Numbered from the stretch's first letter, positions 24,882 through 40,364 are shown. The stretch is 64,000 nt of DNA from Rhodamnia argentea (GCF_020921035.1 NC_063151.1:27906934-27970933), one strand, 5' to 3'. The notes: generated by a model from the letters alone, not told the origin. Translations and numbers: made by a program.

Positions 24882-25680
24882 GCAAATTTTTTGCAAATCT
24901 GCAACGTGAACTGTCAATGTATGGGACTTTGACCAACCAAAGAACGTCACGACCAACGAACGGAAGGAGACGAGCGAAAAAAGAGGACCAGCGATACAGA
25001 GTTGGTAGAGAGATTCAGAGAGGGTTTAGAGACGTAGAATCAAACATTTGAGACGTCGAACCATGTCCGTAATGTCATTCACCATTAGGCTCTCTCTCTG
25101 TCTGCCTCTGTGTAAAGGGTTGGGTCGGACATTAATTTACTGTATTTGTCGCAGGTCACATGGGGAGGGGACGGGAGGAACACAGCTAGCTCCAGCTGTT
25201 GCGGGAAGAACGGCATCGCTCCAAAAGTCGCGAGTCCCTCTTTTTGTTTATTCACTGCTGGAATCTGCCACCACGTGCCGTAGGGCCCCCCCTTCAATCC
25301 TCGCGAGAGCCCTCGACGCCTCGACGACTCCATCGTCAATTACTCTCTGGTTTGCTGCTATTCTTGGTCCTTTGAGGTCGAAGTGGGGATGTTGATGTAC
25401 GACGCTGGATGAGATTCGACGTGCCCTTCGATCGCAGATCGATACAGATTGCTGGTTGGGACGTGCAAAGTTGCATGTGGGTGCAACCAGGAGGAGTAGG
25501 ATTTGGGCAGGATGAGCTGTGAAAGGACAGGAGCCTCGGTTTTCTTCGCTTCTCTCTCTCTCTCTCTTTTTGGCTATAAACGCTTTACCCCATTATCGAT
25601 AAAAGGTTCGCCGATAATTTGCATGTTCTGTCTTGTAGAGTTGCAGCCCTATAACTAGAAACGTGTTTGTTTGTAAAACA
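24882..25680 (-). promoter_or_regulatory. bZIP 5' leader and promoter region
   Basis: Upstream of the bZIP start. It contains CT microsatellites (about 25092-25101 and 25550-25566). No TATA box was fixed and no other gene seen. Confidence 0.35.
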
Positions 25681-26850
25681 AATTAATAAATATCTTGTCC
25701 CACGTCGAAATCGATGTGAGTGCACACGCCGACTAAATTTAACACTAATCAACAATACTGTGTGAAATAATGAGACTGTTCACAAAAGACTCTTGCAACT
25801 CTCATTCCGAGATTTTATTGTGTCCTGAAAGATTTTTGCTGGTAATCATTAGCAGCGTGACGGGGGAAAATAATTCCTTAAAAGAGGCGAATTCATGTCG
25901 CCCATTTATTCATCATATTTCTGAACAATTTTAAAGAATTATTTGTTCAACAATGAAGTCAGAGCCAATCAAAGTGATGAATCGAGATATGGTGAAAGTG
26001 GAACGGTCCGACAGAAACAATTTCGCTCGTTTGAGAGATGAGATGATGTTTCTCCTCATAGCCTTGACCATTTCCTACATTTCGGATCCCAATTTGATGC
26101 TCATAGAGGATCGTGAGCCCGCCATTGAAGGAGGACAGACAAGTGCGAAAGCTGTTGAAAGGGTAAATAAGGAGAGGAAGAAACGAGAAGAAGATGATTT
26201 GCTCTATCGATGGTATCTACCGAACATGCTATCCGAACGATTGTATGACTTGTTTATTGAGATGAAATCTGCCAGAGAAATTTGGAATGCCCTTGAATTC
26301 AAATACAAAGCGGAGGAGTAATGTAAGGACCAATGTTTGATTGTAAAGTATTTTGATTTCAAATTTGTCGATATTAAACCCTTGTTGAAGCAAGTTCTTG
26401 TCAATAAAATTCGTGCTCTCAAGATAGACATTCCATAATCCTTTCGGCTTGGAGTAATTATTGTGAAATTGCCTCCAAGTTGAAAGGATTATGGAAAAAG
26501 AATGATGCATAAATCGGAGGACATCACTTTCGAGCAAATATGGAAACATCTTCGAATTGAGGAAGAGTGACGTTTACGTAATAATTATATTTTGTGTGAT
26601 ACCAAAGTGAATGTTATGGATGGACACGGATTTCAGTCCAAAAATCACCGAAACTTGAAACTCAATAGAGGGTAGAATTTTAAGAAGACATAAAAGATGA
26701 AAAAATATTAATGCTTTGTTTGTGCCACGATGGTCGGTATGCAAAGGACTGCAGGCACCGCAATAGCATGTCAAATGACAAGAACACATCAACGATGAAG
26801 AAGATATACGGTTGAAGAAAATTACGTGGCCATACATGAATATTTATGAA
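25681..26850 (+). mobile_element. Fossil Ty1/copia retrotransposon fragment (Gag region)
   Basis: From 25953 an open stretch encodes a protein resembling the Gag of Ty1/copia elements (UBN2/retrotran_gag type): the words ERLYDLFIEMKSAREIWNAL are typical of that domain. Downstream to about 26800 the sequence still resembles Gag in other frames. The copy is broken, with several breaks, and no protease, integrase or reverse transcriptase follows. The flank at 25690-25730 (cttgtcccacgtcgaaatcg) has a leader-like look, but no pair of LTRs was found. Old fossil, exact limits uncertain. Confidence 0.65.
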
Positions 26851-27703
26851 AAAAAATTAATGATTCTAATCGCCATCATTTCTGAAATCAATTTTGCCTT
26901 TCTCGCATCTAGTTGGTGAATAGATTACAATATATAATAATATATGTATAGTGTATTAAGCTTCTGTGTCATGATTGACTAATTAAATGGATGATTATTA
27001 TGACTCCGGTTATAGGGAAAATATGGGAATTATGATGCTACTGGCTCCTTCTTATGTATGCTGTTAATGAAATCAAACTTGTGTAATAAGTATCGCATTA
27101 GTGAAACCAAATAGCGTAATAATTATTACAACTATGTTTCATTACGAAGTAATGGCTATTACAATATAACCTTTTTTACATTACCGTTCACTACAAGAAA
27201 AACGGCTTGTCGGTTGTCGTATCCTAAGGCAGTTAAATGGCTTGCCATACCAAGTTTGGTCCCCTTAGATAGAATTTAAGCCGAAAATACTTTCATTGTC
27301 ATTGATTTGTCGACAATTCTTATTAACAAGTGCTTCGTGGTACTTTTTTAATTATATTCATACATGAAATATGTCGATTTTTTTTACATTAGTTAGACAT
27401 AACGTGATGAGTATATAACATTGGAAATCATAAACTTTCTTTACATGGGCGTTTAAATAAAATCCATAACCGAGTAATGTAAATCTTAGTATTAAAAAAT
27501 TATTTAGGAGATTTTTGGTACAATTTAAATTCATTTCTCGGATAAATACGGGGAAGAGATTTAAACCCCCAAATCCGTTAGGGTTCCCACGCGTACATAA
27601 ATATCAGATTGCGCCAAAATATATCCGTTGCAATTTGCGAACGCTCGCATCTTCGCCGGAGCCGGGTCTCACTCACGTCCAGGAATCCAGCGCTGTCTCA
27701 GCT
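26851..27703. other. Intergenic region with a CACTA-type terminal signature
   Basis: AT-rich spacer before the TAF1A-like gene. At 27189 the sequence reads CACTACAAGAAAAACGGC, the classic terminal word of plant CACTA (En/Spm) DNA transposons. I did not find a matching inverted end (gccgtttttcttgtagtg) in the window, so this is at most a lone end or relic. The last 200 bp should be promoter and leader of the next gene. Confidence 0.5.
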
Positions 27704-30700
27704 ATGCTTGAATTCGACGATGCAATGAAAGTGGAAGCCGATGGCACCGTCGAGGATAAGGAGGAGAGTCGCAAGAGGAAGTCGCGGGCGAACGTGGAAG
27801 CCGATGGTCGCGCCGCTGGTTTAGCGGGCGATAGGAGGCTGGCTAAGCGGATCATACTCTCCTTGACGAAGCCGTCGTACGTCCTGGGGCTCGGTGGGGG
27901 GAACTTGCGGTCGGAGCATCGACGGAGGTTGGATCGGCTCCTGCGCAAGCTCGTGAGGCAGCACAATTGGGCCGAGGCGAGCGGGGTCCTGAGCGTGCTT
28001 TTGAAGGGGATGTGCAGGGATAGGTGTCCCGAGCATAATCGGCTAAAGTATTCGGTGAGACAGGAATCTATTCTCTAACTGTTTAGGTTGTTGGATTGTA
28101 TTTTCTTTTGCGGTGATTGTTAGGGCTTTGATTTAGTCACTGTTACGACGAAATTGGGAAAAATTACTTCAGAGTAGACAAGAGTGCTTCCATATGGCGA
28201 GGAGAGAAAAAAAGTTACCGCTCAAACGGTAGAATCGCTGCTTCATGATTGCTTTCAGTTCGGGAATCATAGAGAAGTCACTCTTTGGCTGCATGGTAAT
28301 TTGGAGATGGAATTTCTGAGTATTGATTTGCAATCAGCTTCTCAAAGTAGAAACTGTGTTGATTTCGAGGCTAAACTCAGTGGTAGCTCCAGTTTTTTAT
28401 AGCAGTTAACCTTGGTCATTCGAGTTGCTTCTCTTGCAAAAAATTGTGTACAGGCACAATGTGATGCCATGTTTTTCAGGTGCTAATGGAGGTCCTAGAG
28501 CATATAGAAGCCAATTGCATCAAGTCCAATAGGATCAAGCAAATTTACGATAATTGGACGAGAAGGATAGGATCAAAAAGGAATTGCACATCACAGGTAT
28601 GTATTGAAATTCTCGTGTCTGGAGACATTATTTGGACTTTCTTTTCTTACAGTATACATAATTTGGAGTGGAATGGTTTGAAGTTCCTTGAGTGTTTCTA
28701 TTTCTGCTGCAGTCAGCGGACTCTTATTAATAGTTGGTTGTTTCCGTGGGCAGGATAGACTTGCAGTTGATTTGGAGCTCATCCTCTTTTGTCTTACTCA
28801 AGAGAATATCGAGAAAGCACATCAGAATGCTGAATGGTATGATTTTTTCTCTCTCCTGAACTGATGTGTTGCTCACCCTTGACGACTGGCTTCTCTTTGA
28901 AGTATGGAAATAATCCTTTCATTAATACTCAAATCCATTCAGGAATAATCATCCCTTGATTTTGCATTAGTTAATATTTTCGGAATGATTATATGTCGTG
29001 ACAAGACAAAGAAGGCCAATTACATGCTTTTGGATTTACAAGACTTGTTAGTATTGTGCATTGATAAGGACTTAGTTCGAAGGGCTCTTTAATGCAGTTT
29101 TACTTAGTATAAATAAAGCTTTGCCAATCAAGGTGTTATGAATACACATCTTGAAGGTTACATCAGATAAAAAAAGATTGAAATCTTTAACTTTATCGAC
29201 ACTACCCTTGTGTTTTCTCAGGCTCACACAAGAAAAAGAACTTGGGAGACATTCGACCTCAGATCTGATATTGGGTTTGACATTTTATCAAAGGTGGTAT
29301 TCGAGTATCCCAAGAGACATGCAAATGATAGATTTGGAGCAAACTAATGCTTGTCGACAAACTGGGATATCGGAGGAAAGATTTGACATTTCAGTTGGGA
29401 ACTCAGAGGGATATCCTGCCGTTTATAGTAGCAAGGCCAATACATCCTTACAATGCAATTCCGACACTTCTGTCATGAAGGATAGAAGGATATCGGTGGA
29501 TACTAATTGCGAAAGGCCTACAAAAGTCCCGGCCAAGGTCGAGGATAGTTTTGAGGAGGAGCAATCACAACATAATATCCAATCACAACATTTTTACATG
29601 AATTCTCTTGAAGACGAAGCCCCACAGTCTACTGATGTTGGAAATGTACATTGTGCTTCTTTTTTATCTGATCTAGGTGAGTGGCATAACTTTTCGACAA
29701 TAGTTTTGCTGTTTTGGTCAGCTTAAACACTTGATTTCATGCTAGGCATATAACTTGTAGCGTAAGAGAATGCTTCACTTTATATTTGGAGATTAAGCAT
29801 CCTCTTATTCAGCAAAGAATAAGAAAAATGTGTAATAAGACTAGTTTTTGAAATTGTTGCCAAAATGAGATGGCTGATTCTATCGGGGTGTTGAATGCAT
29901 TCCATTTGCTTATATATTCACTCGCATTCTGTCATATCACTTTGTAAACAACTTTGTAGACCAATTTTACTCTATTTTGTATACCGCTCACATTCCGTCA
30001 TATCACTTCATAGCATTACTTTTACGCGAATTGTTGACATCTTTGTCCTCTATTGCTTTCACTTGCTACAGTCTGTTAGGAGTTTTTGGATTTTTCATTG
30101 ATTCTTGAGAGTGTTACTCATGGTCTTTTAATAGCTGGCCTGGATTCATGGCTGTTGCCCATAAGACTGCCACAAAACATCAAGAATTCTGAGGACTTCA
30201 TCCAGCGGCACCTGAAGATGCTTAATGTCTATTACAATGATGCAGTAAAGTATTTGCGACTAGCTCTTGATTCATCACCCGCAAAATCGGATGCCCTGCT
30301 TCCTCTGATTCAGGTGTAGCAAAAGTTTGTTTGATGTAGACTCCAGAAATGTCTTGAGAAATACTTTTGAAAGAATCTTTGTTACCCTTATAGTAGTCAT
30401 CCTGATCCTATCTATTGGTTCATTTATGTCGGTGCTCATTTTATATTATGTCTCCAAAGTGCTTTTAACTTTTTGATCTAAAACAGACGGAGTTCTTAGT
30501 GTCTGCTTTCTTTGCACATTGCCTCTGCCTTGCCTGAACAAATTGGTTACCCCGCATTCCCTTTTATCTGCAGTTAGAACTTTGTTGTGTATTATCAAAT
30601 GGTTAAGACTAAGTAAGGTTTAATCCTGCAGAAGTGCAGAAGATAAATCACATGTTGGGTTTCTATCCTATCTGGTTAAATGATTTTTGTATGTATGCAC

Positions 30701-32641
30701 CATATCATTTACTTCTCCATCGTATTGCAAGAATCTGATTTGATTTTTCCAATATTCTGCTAGTTGCTGCTGATTGGCGGACAAGTAAATGAGGCATTGA
30801 ATGTGCTCGAAGAGGTCTGTCATCACGCAGATACTGCCCTTCCTTTAAGGTATTATTGTCCTATCACAATTTAGGTTTGGATACAAGCGAACAACGTTGG
30901 GAGTGACATATACAAACTAGAACATTCTGTCCTGTCACAATTAGTAGGACAGAATCTTCTAGTTTGGACATGTAATAGCGTTTTCCTGCCGAGTATTAGC
31001 ATTTCTTTCTCAAAGTCTGCTGCCATTTTCTGTGGAAACTAACATTTGAATTTTTTTAGAGTGCGTGCTGCTCTGTTGGAACATTTCGCTCGTGAAAATG
31101 TTGTCAAGCTCTCATCAACTTATGAAGAAATCTTAAAGAAGGATCCATCGTGCTGCCATTCAGTGGCAAGGCTTGTCAGTATGCATCAAAGTGGTATGTC
31201 AATGAAGCCTTGTTGTTAATCCCCATCCCCCCATTTTTCAACTAATTTAACCAAATGTGGGTAAAGAAAGAGGAAAATTTCACCATGCTGCACATCTCTC
31301 TCATAAGGTGGGCAAAGTTGTTAGTGCACATGAAGGTCGGCAAATGGGCTAAGATCTTCTTTGGGACAAAATTGGGGTTTGGATGGTTATTAGTTTCTGA
31401 CAATGGGAACTTAAATTTTTTTTGAGAATGTTGTCTTGGGACTCTTGACATTTTTCATTTCGATATGCGGAAAATTGTGTATTGTGAGATTATTTCCAGA
31501 CAGATGTATTGTCCAGCCGGTTTTGTTTTTCTTTGTTCAGAAGCTATTGTTGACATGGTTAGGGGTGGATTATTCCATTCATAGGAAGTTTCTGTGATGG
31601 CATCCGTCCAAAGCAGATGACACTTCTCCATAAGCTTTATAACTTCCGTTATGTTAATGTCCGATCATAACATGCAGGAGATTATCATCCTGGATCCATG
31701 CTGGAGATGATCTCTCTGCATCTGGATGCTACGTATGCTGAACACCAGATATGGAGGGAATTTGCGATGTGTTTCCTCAAGCTTGCTAGGCATGAAGAAG
31801 ATTGCATGTCAGTGCATCTGGATGGTGAAGAAGGTGGATTTAGGCAAAACTATTCTGTTCATATTAGTAGGGTCCCTGACCATTTCCTGAAGGTTGACTG
31901 GGGAAAGAATTGGAGGTTTCGGTGCAGGTGGTGGTTGACGCGTCATTTCAGCTATAGCATCCTTGAAACAGAGATTGCAGCTGGTAATTCATCTGATTTA
32001 TCTCTGAGATGTCTGCAAAGTCCGTCGTGTGACGTTCTGTATAATACCTTAAGTTGGCTTGTTGACTGTGCAAATCAATGTCAAACGTGTCATTTAAGCG
32101 TGTGTATCTCAACTACTTACCAAAGGGAGATTCAAAGCCAGGTTTTGTGGGCGTGATGAACTTTTTACTCACTCCTGTCTTAAAAAATCAAAGTTAACGC
32201 AGTGCATGATTAACCGCTTAAATGGGGATAGTATTCTGAAAATAGGATGTTCACACAATAGACTGGCTAAGACATAGAGTGGCAGCTAATTAAACATCGA
32301 GAAGTTTAATATTTGACTTCGTTTGAGTTTAATTATCTAGCCAGTGGTTGTTTCGGCTGGTTTTCAATTGATTTTAGTCTGGGTCGGATTTTATCAGTTT
32401 TGCATGGTGCATTCTAGATTAATTTCACTTTCACATTGGCCTCTTCCCTGCAGGTAATATTCAGCTCCTAACTTACAAGGCCGCATGTGCTGCCCATATG
32501 TATGGGCAAGAGTTTGAATACGTTGTAAAGGTTTGCAACAGTTTACAAGAGGAAACTAATAAGGACTTGCTTTTGTTCCTGCGAACGCACTTGCAAAATT
32601 CCGTCAGGCTCCAGTCAAGCTTTCAGCCGAAACCGGTGTGA
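27704..32641 (+). CDS. Plant TAF1A-like protein (TBP-associated factor RNA polymerase I subunit A), 632 aa
   Basis: Nine exons: 27704-28054, 28480-28596, 28754-28836, 29222-29676, 30135-30313, 30764-30849, 31060-31193, 31678-31983, 32454-32641. They sum to 1899 nt in frame, all GT-AG. The sequence (for example DRLAVDLELILFCLTQENIE and QRWYSSIPRDMQ) matches my memory of plant proteins annotated as TAF RNA polymerase I subunit A (Arabidopsis At1g53200). Such proteins would act in rRNA gene transcription in the nucleolus. It begins with a basic region (SRKRKSR, residues about 25-35). Exon 4 encodes about 150 residues, mostly an acidic, low-complexity insert (about residues 220-335). The C-terminal half is helical and repeat-like. 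The track frame opens upstream, but the first ATG is at 27704. Family call is from recognition, not a search. Confidence 0.8.
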
Positions 32642-33540
32642 CTTTCACCATATTGTTTGCTAGCTGGTGAGTTTGACCGGCATTTTATGTGCCCGTGGCT
32701 GAGAAAGATGAGGATACACGGTCAGCAAATCTGATTGCTCGAGCGAAAAGGTTCATGTTTACATTCTGTATAGAATTGGTTGTTAGGGGAGGAGTGTTGT
32801 CCCTTACTTGGGTAAAAGCATTTGCAAACATGCGTCAGTTGTTTTTCATTATTAAGGGGAGGTTCCTTAGATATTACAGGCGAATCCTTCCATCCATTTT
32901 GGCCATGACCAGCAGCTGCAACTCCTGCGGGAAGATCGAAACAAGATTGGTCCAACGCTCCTACCAAGGAATTAATTGGGAGTTCCCGATCTGCCTTGTC
33001 TAAAGCATGCTTGGGTGAAAAGTGAATTCACGTGGTGTATACGCTACACGAAGGAGACAGATTTTGGGCTCAAAATCTCGCGGGCATTGTATATTTTCTA
33101 CTATTACAAGGGACATCAAGCTGATAATCTCGAGAATAACTGCACCCCAAACCAACCCTCCGAGCCTAGCTTGAGGGTGTTGTGAATGGTGTTTCCATCG
33201 ATGACACCTGTAGCATATCACAGGCGGGGGGAGTGATTGGCCCTTGTAATTTCACTCTAGTAAGATATTAAGTTGCTTCTGAGTGATGTTATCTGATAAA
33301 CCATACAAGCGAGGACCTCAATAGTTACAGTTTTGGATGCTCATCATTATCAATTTGTGAAATGCCTGCATTATCTGGGAGCGTGGTGCATTACTAATAC
33401 TATGTTTAGAAGGAGGGATTATGATGGGAGAGGGAAGATTTTGAATAGACATGTCAAAATGGTTCCAAATTTCATTTGATAAATCACAAGTATTTAAATG
33501 GTCATAACAAACTTTACTTGTCAGCATAATGGATATACAA
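32642..33540. other. 3' flank of the TAF1A-like gene
   Basis: Probably 3' UTR for the first several hundred bases, since base composition stays gene-like. Open frames at 32689-33003 and 32976-33185 have no domain or splice connection that I can support. Confidence 0.4.
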
Positions 33541-34788
33541 AATAAAGAGGTCAAAATTAGTGTGTTATAAATGGGTTCATTGAAAATTCATTTACGACTC
33601 ACTTCAACTCCTTTAAGAGATTTATACTCTTTCACCATAAGATGGAGTTAACCCATTTAAGCGACTCAACAATTAATAGGACTTTTATATTTTTAATTTT
33701 TTTGAGTTTCTTTATAATTTTTTTTCCTTTTTCTTTTGACGAAGTCGGGCAAGGGCCGGCCGATCCCTACCAGACTTAGTAAGAAAAAGAAAAGAAAAGG
33801 AAAGTAATAAAAAGGAAAATTAAAAATTAAAAAATTAAAAAATTAAAACATTCATTTTTTAAAAAATTACAAAAGTTGTCCACTAAATTTGTATTGCATG
33901 GAAGCGTCTCAATAATATAATTATTTTAAGAAGTATGAGAAACAATTTTTTTTAGATTGTGATAAATATGGAAATGTATTAGTAATATAGGTTGGATCGA
34001 GCATGTGTTTGATATAGGTCGGGTTGTGTATGGGTCAAGAAATTTGTATTACGAAATAAATGTATCATAAATGGGTTAATGGATCAATTTAAGTGAACCA
34101 ATTATTGCTCGACCCGACTTGACCCACCTGTTTAAAGGGCCTAATTCTAAAAATTACAATCTTATTTGGATAGAGGGAAAGACATTAGCAGCGCTTGGGA
34201 GGGAAAGGACTAGAGAGGGGTTGGTAAACTCCATTTTATGTGCATCCCTAATCCCTCCAAATCTATTCTAACACTGCATTAATAGAGAAGATTAGCAGGG
34301 AGAAATAACACATTTAAATAATTATATCAGGAAGAGGAGAAATGAGAGTTACAATTATACTATTGTTTGGATTCAAACGAGGGAAAAAAAGGGGGGACGA
34401 ATTGCATTATGACATATAAATAATTTTTTATGCATTTTAAAAATAAAGGTAATAAAAGTACATATGAGAAAGAAGTGCAACTTTACTTGTTAATATGTAA
34501 GTCCTCCAAATTCCACTTGAGTCTCTTCATCTTTGGAGGGATCCGGAGGGACCTAAGTTGCACATTTAACAAATTGCCTAGACCAATCATTCATGGTCGC
34601 TCGTATTTCTCATAATCATTTCTTTCCGTCTCTTCCCCTCATCCAAACACGATTATTTTTAAAACTTTTTCTCTTCCCCTTCTTATTGCATAATGAATCA
34701 TCTCATTTCTTTTTGTCTGATGTATCATTTGTCATGCTAGCTTGATCTCGCTATTTACAACAACGAGATAATGACGCGAGGGCGCTTA
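33541..34788. repeat. Worn MITE sequence (hAT-like and others)
   Basis: Between about 33545 and 34140 are repeated words such as aaatgggttcatt and cgacccgacttgacccacc. They resemble the element at 53623-53974 and suggest a hAT-like MITE. Between 34160 and 34680 purine-rich gggagggaaagg words occur, with pyrimidine-rich counterparts at the far side, hinting at another inverted-repeat element. Ends were not resolved. Confidence 0.4.
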
Positions 34789-35884
34789 GGGACCGCATGT
34801 CAACACTTTTGCTTTAAAAATCAATTTTTGGCAAGAAGTTGATTTTTTTATCAGAGAAAGAGGCTTGATGACAAGACAAAGTTTCTGCTTCTAGAATAAG
34901 AGTTCGTTTGGCAACTGTTGAAAAGTTATACTACTGGAACGTTATGAATAAAAACCTTTTACGAAAAATCGTTAAGCCGAACTTGAAATGCGTGTTATTC
35001 GAGAAAAGTGAAATGCAAATACCGACAGATTTATGTATAATTTTTCATTTAATTATTTATGCAAATGAGGATCAATTTTATAGGAAAAATTATATTATTG
35101 AATACAATGGCCGAATTCATATATCCACACCAAAAGCACGGGTAGTTCCGATGCTTCCTTGCCTTTGCCTAGAGGTATCAAATGGGTAGGTCAAGTTGAA
35201 TATGGTCCAACCGATATTAATATGTTTGACCCATTTTCATACAAGTATAAATTTAACGACCCATACTTGAGCCATATTACTTAAATACTTCAATATTTAA
35301 CCAAATCATAAAATATTTTTTTCTTATAATTTATTAAGAAAAAGGTATTCCTAAAATACACTCATGCAATTTAAATTATTTTAATTTTTTAAATAATTAT
35401 TTATTTTTTACTTTGGCGGTTCGCGAGCGGTGGTCAACGTGGCGATCGATAGAAAAATGGTACTGTTAAAATACTCTCGTGCAATTTAAATTATTTTAAA
35501 AATTTTAAAAGATAATTATTTATTTTTTACTCCTGCGGCGGCGGGAAGTGGTCGACAATGGCGATCGGTGGAGGCAGTGATCGACAACGGACGACGATGG
35601 GTGGCGGCGGCGGGTGACGACGATGAAGGCGTGGTTGGTAGTGAATATAGAGATTGATCCGCAACGAAAAGAGAGGTGCTGAGAATGAAAAGAGATATAA
35701 GTGAGATAGAGTTAGGGCAAAGTGAGAGAAATATTGATCTTGAGATATTTCTAATTATGAAAAAGAAGTATTTTTTATTATTTTTGAAAGTCGATCGAAA
35801 ATAACTTCAAAATTGGAAAAATGAAGTTGCGTAATCAAACAAATTTTTGATTCAAAAGTTGTATTACCAAACAGATCTGCGCCC
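34789..35884. mobile_element. PIF/Harbinger-like non-autonomous DNA transposon (1.1 kb)
   Basis: Flanked by TTA at 34786-34788 and 35885-35887. The left end begins GGGACCGCATGTCAACACTT; the right end on the minus strand begins GGGCGCAGATCTGTTTGGTA. Both continue into a word ACTTTTG and an inverted AAAATC-rich stretch. Inside is a direct repeat of about 117 bp (35343-35455 and 35458-35570, sharing tgcaatttaaattatttta) and, from about 35172, hAT-MITE-like words. No transposase. Confidence 0.6.
35343..35570. repeat. Direct repeat of about 117 bp inside the Harbinger-like element
   Basis: Two adjacent segments share tgcaatttaaattatttta, then aataattatttattttttac, then GC-rich gcgg words, then gtggtc and ggcgatcg. 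They are diverged by substitutions and small gaps. Confidence 0.6.
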
Positions 35885-38535
<2,651 letters not shown>

Positions 38536-39884
38536 GGATTTACCCGTCGAACATTTGGGGAAATGAAATGTGTCCTTTATTCTTCAACCGGGTTCTGCGA
38601 GAATACACGTGGCAATTTAAACGCCTGTCTTAAATTTTCTCCAGTAGTATCATGTGTCAACATGCTTTAGTTTCTCTACTCCCTTTGGTTTTGGGTTTTC
38701 TGCTTCAGACTTGTTGTACTCTTTCACATGTATAATTCTTTCCTTTTTCTCTAGCTCTTCCTTGTTCTTTTTCTCTTGGGTTTTGATTGCTCTAAATTAT
38801 TGGGACAAGCTCGAAAATTGTATTCTGATAGCCTAGTTTCTGTATTTGACGTCATGAGACGCGACTTGCACGGAGAATAGAACACAGGCACATGATTTCA
38901 TTTAAATCCAGAGGCATTCTTCGATGTCTGATGGCGTATCTTCTTGTTTGTCTGACCAATTAGCTTGTGTCTGAATAATTTTTGCATTTGTTAGTTGCTG
39001 GCGTGCTATGAATCTAGTTCTACTCAGGTGCCATTTGTGATTTGCTCTCACTTTTTAATTGGTCGGTGACATTAGGTGTCACTTTCTTTTTGTATAACTG
39101 TAACGTGAAATACCTTCTCATATTTAAGGAAGAATACGAGCAGGAGCATAGATCTTTTCTAGTTCTGGTTGCAGGTTTCTTTAATGCTCTGTTGTGAGAA
39201 ATTGGCTTCTGCAATTTCGATTGTCGAATGGGACTCAAGACAATGCGTGAGTTTCTGGGAAAATTGAAAATGACACGCCAGTTATAGCAGATGAGGAATT
39301 TACCATCTGCAGAATGTCTTTCGTGGCTAGCTTCCCAGAAACCGAATTACATACAATGGCATCTGCTGCTGACTGCCCCAATGAAGTGTTATGGTACTCT
39401 CATGAAGCAAAAACAGTGCACGAACCACTCACAAAAAAAAAAAAAAAAAACTGAAACAGCCTATAATGGTAGTCTCAAGAGATAATACTAGCCCGCTGCC
39501 CAAGAGAATTTAACCAAGTCAGTGGATTGGATCGTTAAGGTCCAGAGATCTCATGCGCTTCCTTGTGAATTGGGTTTTCTAATCCACCTTTAGCGCTGAT
39601 GAGCCTGGTATGCTTCGAAGCCCCGTATGACTTGTTATTCGCATGTCACCTTTATTCCGACCAAATGAGAAAAAGAGAAAAAAAAGAAAGCCGAGTTCCT
39701 TAGCCAAATTTCATGAATTTCCATGTACCTCAATTTCGATGTCCATTTTCGTGCTTGCCGTAATATAATTTGGCAGTAAATGAGGAATTGTTGGTGGATA
39801 TCAATTAACTAACGAAGTATCAACGCGGCTCGCACTTCAGTAAAAATTTGTAGCCAACACTTCTAGTGAGAGAATTATCCAGAA
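38536..39884. other. RABA1 3' UTR and intergenic DNA
   Basis: The first 300 or so bp should be 3' UTR (pyrimidine-rich near 38730-38790). An A tract of about 18 at 39434-39451 is not clearly flanked by a target duplication. No gene seen. Confidence 0.45.
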
Positions 39885-40364
39885 AGTCATGAACGTATTA
39901 TATTTTTTCTAATTTAGTCATAAACCTTTTAATTTTAATCAATTGAGTCTTAATTATTTTCATCTTTTGTCAATTGAGTCCATTTAGCCAATTTAAGCCG
40001 AAAATTACCGACGTGAACGCCGATTATCCTGCGGGGCACGACCTATGCTAAATAAATAACTTTTAATTGCATTTTAATATTTGTGGTATATTTTAATTTG
40101 TTATTTTTTTCTTTTTTTCATGTTTTTTCTTTGAATGGCCGGCGGGGTCCTGGCAACCCTTGTCGGCTGCACGGAGGAAAAAATTAAAAAATAAAGGATA
40201 ATAAATAAATTGATAAAAATATGTATAAAATTTGTTCACGTTAACATATCGTATCCCATAAGACGATTGGCATCCACGTCAACGATTTGTGTCCGAATGG
40301 ATTGAATTGAAAAAATTAGAATGTTTATAACTAAATGTATAAAAGTGTAATAAATTTATGATTT
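39885..40364. repeat. Fold-back MITE upstream of REX4
   Basis: The left arm near 39885-39960 (tcatgaacg, tttagtcataaacc, caattgagtc) matches the reverse complement of the right arm near 40290-40364 (ttagttataaacatt, attttttcaattc). Subterminal words gacgtgaacgccgat and catccacgtcaacgatt are also inverted. GC-rich core ggccggcggggtcctgg at about 40138. About 480 bp; it ends about 260 bp before the REX4 ATG. Same architecture as the copies at 52313 and 58540. Confidence 0.75.

Noticed and set aside
28184-28402. Open frame inside intron 1 of the TAF1A-like gene that could be an extra exon
   Set aside because: Joining exon 1 (ending 28054) directly to 28480 keeps the frame and gives a natural sequence (KYS then VLMEVLEH). 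The open stretch has no good acceptor in that frame.
39434-39451. A tract as a sign of a retroposed sequence
   Set aside because: No flanking target duplication and no recognisable element body next to it.
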